The position numbers were made by a program, and so were the translations under genes. From positions 4,069,238 through 4,133,237 of the forward strand of contig NZ_CP006877.1 of the NCBI RefSeq assembly GCF_000816845.1: DNA of 64,000 nucleotides, given 5' to 3'. Under the pieces are notes generated by a model, which saw nothing but the letters and a program-made list of their open reading frames with translations, was not told where the DNA came from and made no database searches. Position 1 is the stretch's first letter. The number at the start of each line of letters is the position of its first letter. The stretch comes from Rhizobium gallicum bv. gallicum R602sp. Its GTDB lineage: Bacteria > Pseudomonadota > Alphaproteobacteria > Rhizobiales > Rhizobiaceae. Positions 57,043 to 64,000 of this stretch are shown piece after piece.

Positions 57043-57660
57043 TTAAACCACGCGCTGGAGATTGAAGATCTCGAGAATCACCGAATCTCTCTCGACAACG
57101 CTTCGGTGTTCTAGCAGATCAAATCGCCAACGACCACGTGCCTTGACAATTTCAGCAGCGTAATCCCGGCCTTTATGAAAAAATGCGCGAGTATCTTTAT
57201 TGAGAAGCATCCAGGGCTCCGCAAAGTCGCAGAGTTTATCGAGATCCGCGAGGGCCCGTGCGGAGATAGCCTCGCAGGACGGGACAATAGCCGGTCCGTC
57301 CTCGATGCGGACAGAATGCACGGAACCGCGTGCGCCGGTCTCGCGAAGGGCCAACCTGAGGAAGGACGCCTTCTTGTTGTTGCTCTCAATAAGATGAGCC
57401 CACCCATCTCCAAGCTCGGCCAGAAAGATAGCGGTGATCACGCCGGGAAATCCGCCGCCGCTCCCCATGTCCACCCACCGTTTGGGGCCGGGGCTCAGTT
57501 GAAAGATCTGCGCGCTGTCGGCGACATGTCTTTGCCATGTATCACTCAACGTCGAGGGAGCGGCGAGGTTGATGGATTTGGACCACTTGCCAAAGAGGCC
57601 AACAAAATGCTCAAGTCTGTCTTGTGTTTCACGTGAAACACTTTGACCGTTCAACTCCAT
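57043..57660 (-). CDS. rsmG: RsmG, 16S rRNA guanine527 N7-methyltransferase
   Basis: 205 residues. RsmG methylates G527 of 16S rRNA. The SAM-binding motif I is [21 protein letters not shown] (about 62-82), with [15 protein letters not shown] and [15 protein letters not shown] following. The N-terminus [20 protein letters not shown] contains SVSRETQ, because a perfect parS site overlaps codons 7-12. It begins 22 bases downstream of mnmG on the same strand, the classic gidA-gidB pair, and continues into parA. Confidence 0.96.
   Translation of the reverse strand: MELNGQSVSRETQDRLEHFVGLFGKWSKSINLAAPSTLSDTWQRHVADSAQIFQLSPGPKRWVDMGSGGGFPGVITAIFLAELGDGWAHLIESNNKKASFLRLALRETGARGSVHSVRIEDGPAIVPSCEAISARALADLDKLCDFAEPWMLLNKDTRAFFHKGRDYAAEIVKARGRWRFDLLEHRSVVERDSVILEIFNLQRVV
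57624..57641. other. parS centromere site inside rsmG
   Basis: GTGTTTCACGTGAAACAC contains a perfect 16-base parS consensus TGTTTCACGTGAAACA at 57625-57640, extended by one more paired base each side. It is recognised by ParB, encoded about 1.4 kb away. It lies within the start region of rsmG and encodes Ser-Val-Ser-Arg-Glu-Thr. Confidence 0.95.
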
Positions 57661-57682
57661 GGAAGACTCTCAAAACGTGTGT

Positions 57683-59557
57683 TTAAGCGACCGACCGCTG
57701 TGCAGCCTCTATCTTTCGCAAATGAACGAGCAGAAGAGAGATGGCCGCGGGCGTCATACCATCTAGCTGTGCAGCTTGAGCGACATTGAACGGCCGCTGC
57801 GTACCAAGCTTCTGCTTGAGCTCATTCGAAAGGCCAGCCAAAGTTGAATAGTCGAAATCGTCTGGAATGAGGCGATTCTCGTCACGTTGGATATCAACAA
57901 TATCTGAAGACTGCCGGCGCATATAGACGGCATATGAAGCTTCGATTTCAACGGCCTGCGCGATCGGCTTGCTCAATGCTTTAAGCTCGGGCCATACATT
58001 TGACAGCAGCCCCATGTCGAAATCGGGGTAGGCGAGCAACTCGTAGGCCGAACGCCGCTGCCCATCCAAATTGATCTTCAAGCCAAACCGCCGGGCGTCG
58101 TTCGGCGTGATATGCAACGCCTTCAGCTGTTCTCGCGCACCATCAAGAGCCCGTTTGTATTCGTGGAATTTGGCACGACGAGCTTCTCCCAGACATCCGA
58201 TCTCCTCCGCGATCGGAGTGAGCCTCATGTCGGCGTTATCCGCACGCAGCGAAAGGCGGTATTCCGCGCGCGAGGTGAACATGCGATAGGGCTCGGCAAC
58301 GCCCCTCGACGTCAAATCGTCAATCATGACGCCGATGTAGGAGTTTGTGCGGCTCAGATAGACCGGTGTTTGATTGCCCGCCCGCCGCGCGGCATTGAGA
58401 CCCGCCATGAGCCCTTGGGCCGCTGCCTCCTCATAACCAGTCGTTCCGTTGATCTGCCCTGCGAGGTAAAGCCCCGGCATTCGCTTCGCTTCGAGAGCAG
58501 GTGTCAGCTCACGCGGATCGACGTGATCGTATTCGATCGCATAGCCGGGTTGGATGATAGAAACCTTTTCGAGGCCCGGTATGGTTCGGATGAAGGCATC
58601 CTGAACCTCTGCCGGCAGCGACGTCGAAATACCATTCGGATAGACGGTATCGTCGTCCAAGCCTTCTGGCTCGAGGAAAATCTGATGCCCATCCCGCTCG
58701 CCGAACTTCACGATCTTGTCTTCGATAGAGGGACAATAGCGCGGTCCAACGCCCTCGATCTGACCGGAATACATTGCCGAACGATGCAGGTTGTCCTGGA
58801 TGAGTTTATGTGTTGCAGCCGTCGTCCGCGTTACCCCACATTCAATCTGGGGATTCGTAATTGCATCGGTCATGAATGAGAACGGCGTTCTCTCCTCATC
58901 TGCGCCTTGGCGGCCGACGGATGCCCAATCAATCGTTTTCCCGTCAAGGCGCGCTGGCGTGCCGGTCTTTAGGCGACCGAGCCGAAGCCCGAGGCGAGAC
59001 AATGTTCCAGACAAACCGAGAGACGGATCTTCGCCGACGCGGCCCGCAGGAATCGTCTTGTCCCCGATATGAATCAGCCCGCGCAAGAAGGTTCCTGTCG
59101 TCAGGACGACGGCGCCGCAGCTTAGAATCCGGCTATCTTTCATGACGACGCCCGTGATGCGGCCGTCTGATATATCAATATCAAAGGCATCGCCCTCGAT
59201 AACCCCAATATTATCAGTAGCTTCGATTGCTGCTTGCATTGCGGCTCGATAAAGCTTCCGATCGGCCTGGGTGCGTGGGCCTCGAACCGCCGGACCCTTT
59301 TTGCGATTGAGCATCCGGAACTGGATGCCGGCTGCATCGGCCATACGACCCATGAGACCGTCCAATGCATCTACCTCACGCACCAGGTGGCCTTTACCAA
59401 GACCGCCAATCGCAGGGTTGCAGGACATGACCCCGATCGTGTCGCGCCGATGCGTCACCAGGGCCGTGCGAGCGCCGAGGCGGGCTGCTGCGCTGGCCGC
59501 TTCGCACCCTGCGTGACCACCTCCGATCACAACGACGTCGTACTGATAGACACTCAT
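57683..59557 (-). CDS. mnmG: MnmG (GidA), tRNA uridine-5-carboxymethylaminomethyl modification enzyme
   Basis: 624 residues. The FAD-binding GxGxxG motif is [21 protein letters not shown] (residues 9-29). Further signatures are [22 protein letters not shown] and, near the middle, [17 protein letters not shown], as well as the [17 protein letters not shown] block. The C-terminal domain binds MnmE. With MnmE it modifies wobble uridine 34 of some tRNAs. Upstream lies mnmE, 37 bases away, with a parS-like site in between; rsmG follows. Confidence 0.98.
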   Translation of the reverse strand: MSVYQYDVVVIGGGHAGCEAASAAARLGARTALVTHRRDTIGVMSCNPAIGGLGKGHLVREVDALDGLMGRMADAAGIQFRMLNRKKGPAVRGPRTQADRKLYRAAMQAAIEATDNIGVIEGDAFDIDISDGRITGVVMKDSRILSCGAVVLTTGTFLRGLIHIGDKTIPAGRVGEDPSLGLSGTLSRLGLRLGRLKTGTPARLDGKTIDWASVGRQGADEERTPFSFMTDAITNPQIECGVTRTTAATHKLIQDNLHRSAMYSGQIEGVGPRYCPSIEDKIVKFGERDGHQIFLEPEGLDDDTVYPNGISTSLPAEVQDAFIRTIPGLEKVSIIQPGYAIEYDHVDPRELTPALEAKRMPGLYLAGQINGTTGYEEAAAQGLMAGLNAARRAGNQTPVYLSRTNSYIGVMIDDLTSRGVAEPYRMFTSRAEYRLSLRADNADMRLTPIAEEIGCLGEARRAKFHEYKRALDGAREQLKALHITPNDARRFGLKINLDGQRRSAYELLAYPDFDMGLLSNVWPELKALSKPIAQAVEIEASYAVYMRRQSSDIVDIQRDENRLIPDDFDYSTLAGLSNELKQKLGTQRPFNVAQAAQLDGMTPAAISLLLVHLRKIEAAQRSVA

Positions 59558-59581
59558 TTCGCCCTTCTCGCACGCTTCCAG

Positions 59582-59597
59582 TGTTTCACGTGAATCA
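59582..59597. other. Second parS-like site between mnmE and mnmG
   Basis: TGTTTCACGTGAATCA differs from the parS consensus only at position 14 (T for A). It overlaps the stop codon of mnmE (59595-59597) and lies 25 bases upstream of the mnmG start. Confidence 0.85.
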
Positions 59598-60911
59598 TTT
59601 TCCGATGCAAAATTCTGAAAAGATCACGTCAAGTAAATTCTCAACATCGACGCGCCCTGTAATCCTGCCCAAGGCGTTGCCTGCGATACGAAGGTTCTCG
59701 GCTCTAATATCGAGCTCTGCCGGCGGATCCACCAAGGCTGCCTCGATCGCCTTCAGGCATTCCGCAAGCGAATCCTTTTGCCGCTTGCGGCTTGGAATCG
59801 CCAGGCTATGGCTGCCTAGCTGCCGCTCCAGCCGCTCGGCGATGGCGGCGCGAAGGGCAACCAATCCCGCATCGGTGACGGCAGATATTGTCAGGTCGTA
59901 GGCGTCCGGACCATTTCCCGCGGATATATCGGCCTTTGTCCCGATCCGCAAGACTTCCGCATTGGCGATTGGCTGGAGCGCACGCGTACCCTCTGCCATG
60001 TCCTCGAGATAGAGGACAAGGCTCGCTTCAGAGATGACCTGCGTCGCACGCCGGATACCCTCTTGCTCCACGAGTTCATTTGCTTCCCGCAAACCTGCCG
60101 TATCATAAAGTTTTACGAGGAAGCCATTGATATCGAGATCTACGTGAAGAACATCCCGCGTCGTTCCCGCGACGTCGGTCACGATCGCAACCTCTCGCCG
60201 TGCAAGGGCATTCATTAGGGTCGATTTTCCGGCATTCGGCGCCCCCGCGATAACGACCTTGAAGCCATCGCGGATAATCTCGCCGGCGTGCGCGTGGGCG
60301 AGATGGCTTTTTATCTCCACCTGGAGTCGGCCGACATCATCCCAGACCAGATCCGATACGGAACCGGGTACGTCATCTTCATCGGCAAAGTCGAGTTCGG
60401 CTTCGATCAGGGCGCGAGCCCGCGTCAATCGTTCCGCCCACGAATCGTACAGTCGGGAGAGTTTTCCCTGGCTATGCTCGACCGCCAGGCGTCTTTGCAT
60501 CTCCGTTTCCGCAGCTATCAGATCGGCCAAACCCTCGATCTCGACGAGGTCGAGCTTGCCGTTTTCAAAAGCCCGACGCGAGAATTCCCCTTCGGCCGCC
60601 ATCCGCACGCTGTCGATCGTCTCCAGTTCTTCGAATAGCGCATTAATGACGGCCCGGCTGCCATGCATCTGGAGCTCGGCGCAGTCTTCGCCTGTAAAAG
60701 ACGCCGGAGATGGAAAGAAGAGTACTAAACCGCTGTCGATGATTGAACCGTTACGCAAACGAATCGTTCGCAGCGACGCCCTGCGCGCCGGTGGAACGTC
60801 GCCTGTCAGCAATTGCACAGCATCACGTGTCTTCGCACCACTGAGGCGGATAACCGCAACGCCGGAGGGGACTGCTCCGCTCGACAGCGCATAGATGGTT
60901 TCGTTCGACAT
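59595..60911 (-). CDS. mnmE: MnmE (TrmE), tRNA modification GTPase
   Basis: 438 residues. The N-terminal folate-binding domain begins [22 protein letters not shown], and the GTPase G1 is [21 protein letters not shown] (about residue 222), with [18 protein letters not shown] (G2/G3 region) and [20 protein letters not shown]. It ends with the cysteine-bearing [10 protein letters not shown], where the final FCIGK tail is a family hallmark. It forms a complex with MnmG. It is followed by mnmG and preceded by rho on the same strand, with a terminator between rho and mnmE. Confidence 0.97.
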   Translation of the reverse strand: MSNETIYALSSGAVPSGVAVIRLSGAKTRDAVQLLTGDVPPARRASLRTIRLRNGSIIDSGLVLFFPSPASFTGEDCAELQMHGSRAVINALFEELETIDSVRMAAEGEFSRRAFENGKLDLVEIEGLADLIAAETEMQRRLAVEHSQGKLSRLYDSWAERLTRARALIEAELDFADEDDVPGSVSDLVWDDVGRLQVEIKSHLAHAHAGEIIRDGFKVVIAGAPNAGKSTLMNALARREVAIVTDVAGTTRDVLHVDLDINGFLVKLYDTAGLREANELVEQEGIRRATQVISEASLVLYLEDMAEGTRALQPIANAEVLRIGTKADISAGNGPDAYDLTISAVTDAGLVALRAAIAERLERQLGSHSLAIPSRKRQKDSLAECLKAIEAALVDPPAELDIRAENLRIAGNALGRITGRVDVENLLDVIFSEFCIGK

Positions 60912-60948
60912 CCTCGGTTACTCTGGCCGCGCGGATTCTTCAAAAACA

Positions 60949-60977
60949 AAAGCCGGCCACGAAAAATGACCGGCTTT
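60949..60977 (-). terminator. Rho-independent terminator downstream of rho
   Basis: On the minus strand, AAAGCCGGTCA (60977-60967) pairs with TGGCCGGCTTT (60959-60949), loop seven bases, followed by TGTTTTTG. One T-G pair is in the stem. It lies 22 bases after the rho stop codon. Confidence 0.83.
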
Positions 60978-60999
60978 ATTATCGACGGCCGGCTATCTG

Positions 61000-62265
61000 T
61001 TACGTGTTCATCGACTCGAAGAAATCCGGATTACTCTTCGTCTGCTTCAGCTTGTCGATAAGAAACTCGATCGCGTCGGTTGTTCCCATGGGGGCAAGAA
61101 TACGTCGAAGCACGAAGATTTTCTGCAGGTCCTGACGCGGGACAAGCAGATCCTCCTTGCGCGTGCCGGACTTCAGAATATCCATCGCCGGGAAGATGCG
61201 CTTGTCCGCTACCTTACGATCCAGAACGATTTCCGAGTTACCGGTGCCCTTGAATTCTTCGAAGATGACTTCATCCATACGGCTGCCGGTATCAATGAGT
61301 GCCGTCGCGATAATCGTCAGCGAGCCGCCTTCTTCGATGTTACGGGCAGCGCCGAAGAACCGCTTCGGCCGTTGCAGAGCGTTTGCATCGACACCACCTG
61401 TCAGAACCTTACCGGAAGAGGGCACCACGGTGTTGTAGGCGCGTCCGAGGCGCGTGATCGAATCAAGCAGGATGACGACATCGCGGCCGTGTTCGACAAG
61501 CCGCTTTGCCTTTTCGATCACCATCTCGGCCACCTGCACGTGACGCACAGCTGGCTCGTCGAATGTGGAAGAAATCACTTCACCGCGCACCGAACGCTGC
61601 ATGTCCGTCACTTCCTCAGGACGTTCGTCGATCAGCAGAACGATCAGGTAGCATTCCGGATGATTTGCGGTGATCGAGTGCGCAATATTCTGCAGAAGGA
61701 CGGTCTTACCGGTTCTGGGCGGCGCGACGATGAGACCACGCTGGCCCTTGCCAAGCGGCGCCACGAGATCGATGACGCGCGAAGACAGATCCTTCGATGT
61801 CGGAACGTCGAGTTCCATCTTGAATCGTTCATTCGGATAAAGCGGCGTCAGATTGTCGAAGTGAACCTTATGACGGATCTTTTCCGGATCGTCGAAATTG
61901 ATCGTATTCACCTTGAGCAGAGCAAAATAGCGCTCACCTTCCTTCGGACCGCGGATGGGTCCCTCGACCGTATCGCCAGTTTTCAGCGAGAATCGGCGGA
62001 TCTGCGAAGGGGAAATATAAATATCGTCCGGACCCGGCAGATAGTTAGCGTTTGGCGAACGCAGGAAGCCGAAACCATCCTGCAGGACTTCCACGACGCC
62101 TTCGCCGATGATCTCGACATCCTGGCTCGCGAGAACCTTCAGGATCGCAAACATCAGTTCCTGTTTGCGCATGGTGCTTGCATTTTCGACCTCGAGCGAT
62201 TCGGCGAACGCCAGAAGATCGGTCGGGGATTTACTCTTAAGTTCCTGAAGCTTCATTTCAGCCAT
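61000..62265 (-). CDS. rho: Transcription termination factor Rho
   Basis: 421 residues, a close match to the Rho family length. An N-terminal RNA-binding domain ([20 protein letters not shown] and an OB fold with [22 protein letters not shown]) precedes the RecA-like ATPase with Walker [20 protein letters not shown] (about 178-196), Walker B in [17 protein letters not shown] and the Q/R-loops. It is a hexameric RNA helicase ending transcription. It lies between hemJ and mnmE in the origin-proximal operon. Confidence 0.98.
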   Translation of the reverse strand: MAEMKLQELKSKSPTDLLAFAESLEVENASTMRKQELMFAILKVLASQDVEIIGEGVVEVLQDGFGFLRSPNANYLPGPDDIYISPSQIRRFSLKTGDTVEGPIRGPKEGERYFALLKVNTINFDDPEKIRHKVHFDNLTPLYPNERFKMELDVPTSKDLSSRVIDLVAPLGKGQRGLIVAPPRTGKTVLLQNIAHSITANHPECYLIVLLIDERPEEVTDMQRSVRGEVISSTFDEPAVRHVQVAEMVIEKAKRLVEHGRDVVILLDSITRLGRAYNTVVPSSGKVLTGGVDANALQRPKRFFGAARNIEEGGSLTIIATALIDTGSRMDEVIFEEFKGTGNSEIVLDRKVADKRIFPAMDILKSGTRKEDLLVPRQDLQKIFVLRRILAPMGTTDAIEFLIDKLKQTKSNPDFFESMNT

Positions 62266-62458
62266 GAAGTGACCATTACTCTATATTTCGAAGGGGAGAA
62301 GGCTATGTTGCGTCGTTTCGGTGTTGCGAAAGGGCTCGCAGACGACTGAACTCAAAACACATGCCACGAAGATGAGATGCGCGGAAAATAGCGACTAAGA
62401 TACGAGCCCGCAAGGGGGCTTCTAAAAATGAAGTAAATTTAAGCCGCGTCTATTCAAT

Positions 62459-62998
62459 TCAAAACGGCTTAACGACGGCAAGGATGACAATCAGGATCAT
62501 CAGCAGCGTCGGCGCTTCATTCATGAATCTCCAATACCGCGCCGACCGTCGGTTTTCGTCACGGGCAAAAGCATCAACCGCTCGACTGAAAAACATGTGA
62601 ACGCCACTCAGGAGCACGACCAGGGCGAGCTTGGCATGCAGCCAGCCGCCCTGAAAACCGTAGACAGACCAAGCCAGATACAAGCCAAAGACCCAAGTCA
62701 GCATCATCGCCGGGTTCATGATGACATTCAGCAGGCGTCGCTCCATGATCTTGAAGGTCTCCGACTGCGCTGAACCTGGCTCCGCATCCGTATGGTAGAT
62801 GAAGAGCCGCGGCATGTAGAACAGCCCGGCCATCCAGGAGATCACCGCGATAATGTGCAGCGCCTTGATCCACAGATAGAGGTCGTCCGGGTTCCATACG
62901 AACAGCCCGACAGCAAGCAGCGCAAAGAGGACGAGGGCAAAATGCGCTCGTCGCCGTGCGTAGCTACCAGGTCGCTGATCCGTCTGCCTTTCCATCAT
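62459..62998 (-). CDS. hemJ: HemJ, protoporphyrinogen oxidase
   Basis: 179 residues with about five membrane helices. HemJ (formerly UPF0093) oxidises protoporphyrinogen IX in haem synthesis. The conserved histidine lies in LYLWIKALHIIAVISWMAGLFYMPRLFIYH (about residues 43-72) and further hallmarks are MNPAMMLTWVFGLYL and WLHAKLALVVLLSGVHMFF. The ATG at 62998 overlaps the hemE stop by one base (TGATG), so the two haem genes are coupled. A TTG one codon further is also open. Confidence 0.93.
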   Translation of the reverse strand: MMERQTDQRPGSYARRRAHFALVLFALLAVGLFVWNPDDLYLWIKALHIIAVISWMAGLFYMPRLFIYHTDAEPGSAQSETFKIMERRLLNVIMNPAMMLTWVFGLYLAWSVYGFQGGWLHAKLALVVLLSGVHMFFSRAVDAFARDENRRSARYWRFMNEAPTLLMILIVILAVVKPF

Positions 62999-64000
62999 CA
63001 ATTCCCGCCGCGGCGAACACGTTCGACAAGCAGGCGAACATTTTCCGGATCGGCCTGCGGCGTGATTCCATGACCGAGGTTGAAGATCAGCGGCCCGCCA
63101 CCGAGATGCGCCAAGATTTCGTCGACACCCTCCTCAAGCGCCCGCCCGCCGGCAACAAGCCTCATCGGATCAAGGTTGCCTTGAACCGCTCCCTCCTTTT
63201 GAAGATCAGCAGCAAATTCAAGCGGTACCGACCAATCAAGACCAATCGCGTCAGCACCGGTCTTCTGCCTGTAGGTCTTCAAAAGATAGCCCGCACCCTT
63301 GGCAAACGAGATGACCCGCGCATTCGGACGCCGTGCCTTGATAACGGCAATCATCCGAGCAACTGGCTTGATTGCATAAGCCTCGAATTCCTTTTCCCCA
63401 AGGACGCCGGCCCAAGAATCGAAAATCTGCACGGCATCAGCGCCGGCATCTATTTGCGTCACGAGATACTCGGCGGAGATATCCGCAAGCAGCATCAACA
63501 GCCGTTCAAATGCTTTTGGATACTGGTAGGCGAAAAGCCTCGCAGGCGCTTGGTCAGGTGTGCCGCGACCCGCAATCATGTAGGTTGCCACCGTCCAGGG
63601 CGCACCACAAAAGCCGAGAAGCGTCGTTTCTTCCGGGAGCTCCGCGCGCAACCGCCGTACGGTCTCAAACACCGGCTTCAGATAGTCGATAACTCCTTCC
63701 GCATCCAGACGTGAAATTCCAGCCTCGTCGATCGGCTCCATCTCTGGACCATGGCCTTCCGTAAAACGCACATTGCGCTTCATGGCATCGGGAATGACGA
63801 GAATGTCAGAGAAGAGGATCGCCGCATCGAAGCCGTAGCGGCGGATGGGCTGCAGCGTCACTTCGACAGCGTGTTCGGGTGAATAGCAAAGATCGAGGAA
63901 GCTTCCGGCCTTTGCACGCGTTTCCCGGTATTCCGGGAGATAACGACCTGCCTGTCTCATTAGCCAGACCGGCGGAGGGGAGAGAGTTTCGCCGTCGAGA
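62998..64000 (-). CDS. hemE: HemE, uroporphyrinogen decarboxylase (5' end beyond window)
   Basis: At least 333 residues are present; the frame runs through the right edge, where it reads [20 protein letters not shown], so only about ten N-terminal residues are missing. HemE decarboxylates uroporphyrinogen III to coproporphyrinogen III. The signatures are [18 protein letters not shown] and the C-terminal [12 protein letters not shown], with [22 protein letters not shown] and IDWSV-like [11 protein letters not shown]. It is coupled to hemJ. In many alphaproteobacteria the chromosome origin lies directly upstream of hemE. Confidence 0.97.
   Translation of the reverse strand, partial: LDGETLSPPPVWLMRQAGRYLPEYRETRAKAGSFLDLCYSPEHAVEVTLQPIRRYGFDAAILFSDILVIPDAMKRNVRFTEGHGPEMEPIDEAGISRLDAEGVIDYLKPVFETVRRLRAELPEETTLLGFCGAPWTVATYMIAGRGTPDQAPARLFAYQYPKAFERLLMLLADISAEYLVTQIDAGADAVQIFDSWAGVLGEKEFEAYAIKPVARMIAVIKARRPNARVISFAKGAGYLLKTYRQKTGADAIGLDWSVPLEFAADLQKEGAVQGNLDPMRLVAGGRALEEGVDEILAHLGGGPLIFNLGHGITPQADPENVRLLVERVRRGGN

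Overview
The window is a chromosomal segment of an alphaproteobacterium of the order Hyphomicrobiales, most likely Rhizobium (R. leguminosarum/etli type). The evidence is a GC-rich sequence, the hemE-hemJ-rho-mnmE-mnmG-rsmG-parA-parB order typical of the origin-proximal region in these bacteria, a perfect parS site inside rsmG, a GTTC-N7-GTTC LexA box in front of imuA-imuB-dnaE2, a very large NAD-glutamate dehydrogenase, and a flagellin and other proteins of rhizobial type. Almost all of it is ordinary core genome read at high coding density. There are no tRNA or rRNA genes, no CRISPR array and no prophage. One intact insertion sequence is present.

Layout, left to right. 1-6.7 kb: the 3' end of modC and a convergent ModE-like regulator, then rsfS, rlmH, an EnvC-like murein hydrolase activator, a CtpA-type S41 protease, a divergent polysaccharide deacetylase and rppH. 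7.1-11.6 kb: an unusual four-gene cassette joined by ATGA overlaps. It encodes an exported protein-L-isoaspartate methyltransferase, a 14-helix membrane protein with an embedded spermidine-synthase-like domain, an RNase H-fold protein and a 68-residue protein. 11.7-18.6 kb, minus strand: bacterioferritin and its ferredoxin, then the SOS mutagenesis cassette imuA-imuB-dnaE2. 18.7-23.5 kb: a minimal zinc metallopeptidase, DUF1737 and CitE-like proteins, leuD, leuB and a PAP2 phosphatase. 23.7-30 kb: a sugar/metabolite symporter with a large insertion, asd with a possible Lys/Thr-rich leader peptide, a lytic transglycosylase, carbonic anhydrase and pyridoxal kinase.

30-45.7 kb: the NAD-dependent glutamate dehydrogenase, an MFS transporter, purH, a heparinase-like protein, rsmB, htpX, a DUF1674 (SdhAF4-like) protein, acs and the regulator trcR. 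45.7-47.2 kb: an IS3-family element inserted exactly in the loop of the bidirectional terminator that once separated trcR from a flagellin gene. 47.2-55.3 kb: the flagellin, prpE, a PLP-binding YggS protein, and the leuS-lptE-holA operon. 55.3-64 kb: parB, parA, rsmG, mnmG, mnmE, rho, hemJ and the start-truncated hemE. The replication origin is expected just past the right edge, upstream of hemE (inference from other alphaproteobacteria).

The observations I rate highest are the putative Thr/Lys leader ORF in front of asd, the exported-methyltransferase cassette, the terminator-splitting IS insertion, and a third parS-like site at the end of leuB about 33 kb from parAB. All functions are read from sequence motifs only; no database or structure search was run.
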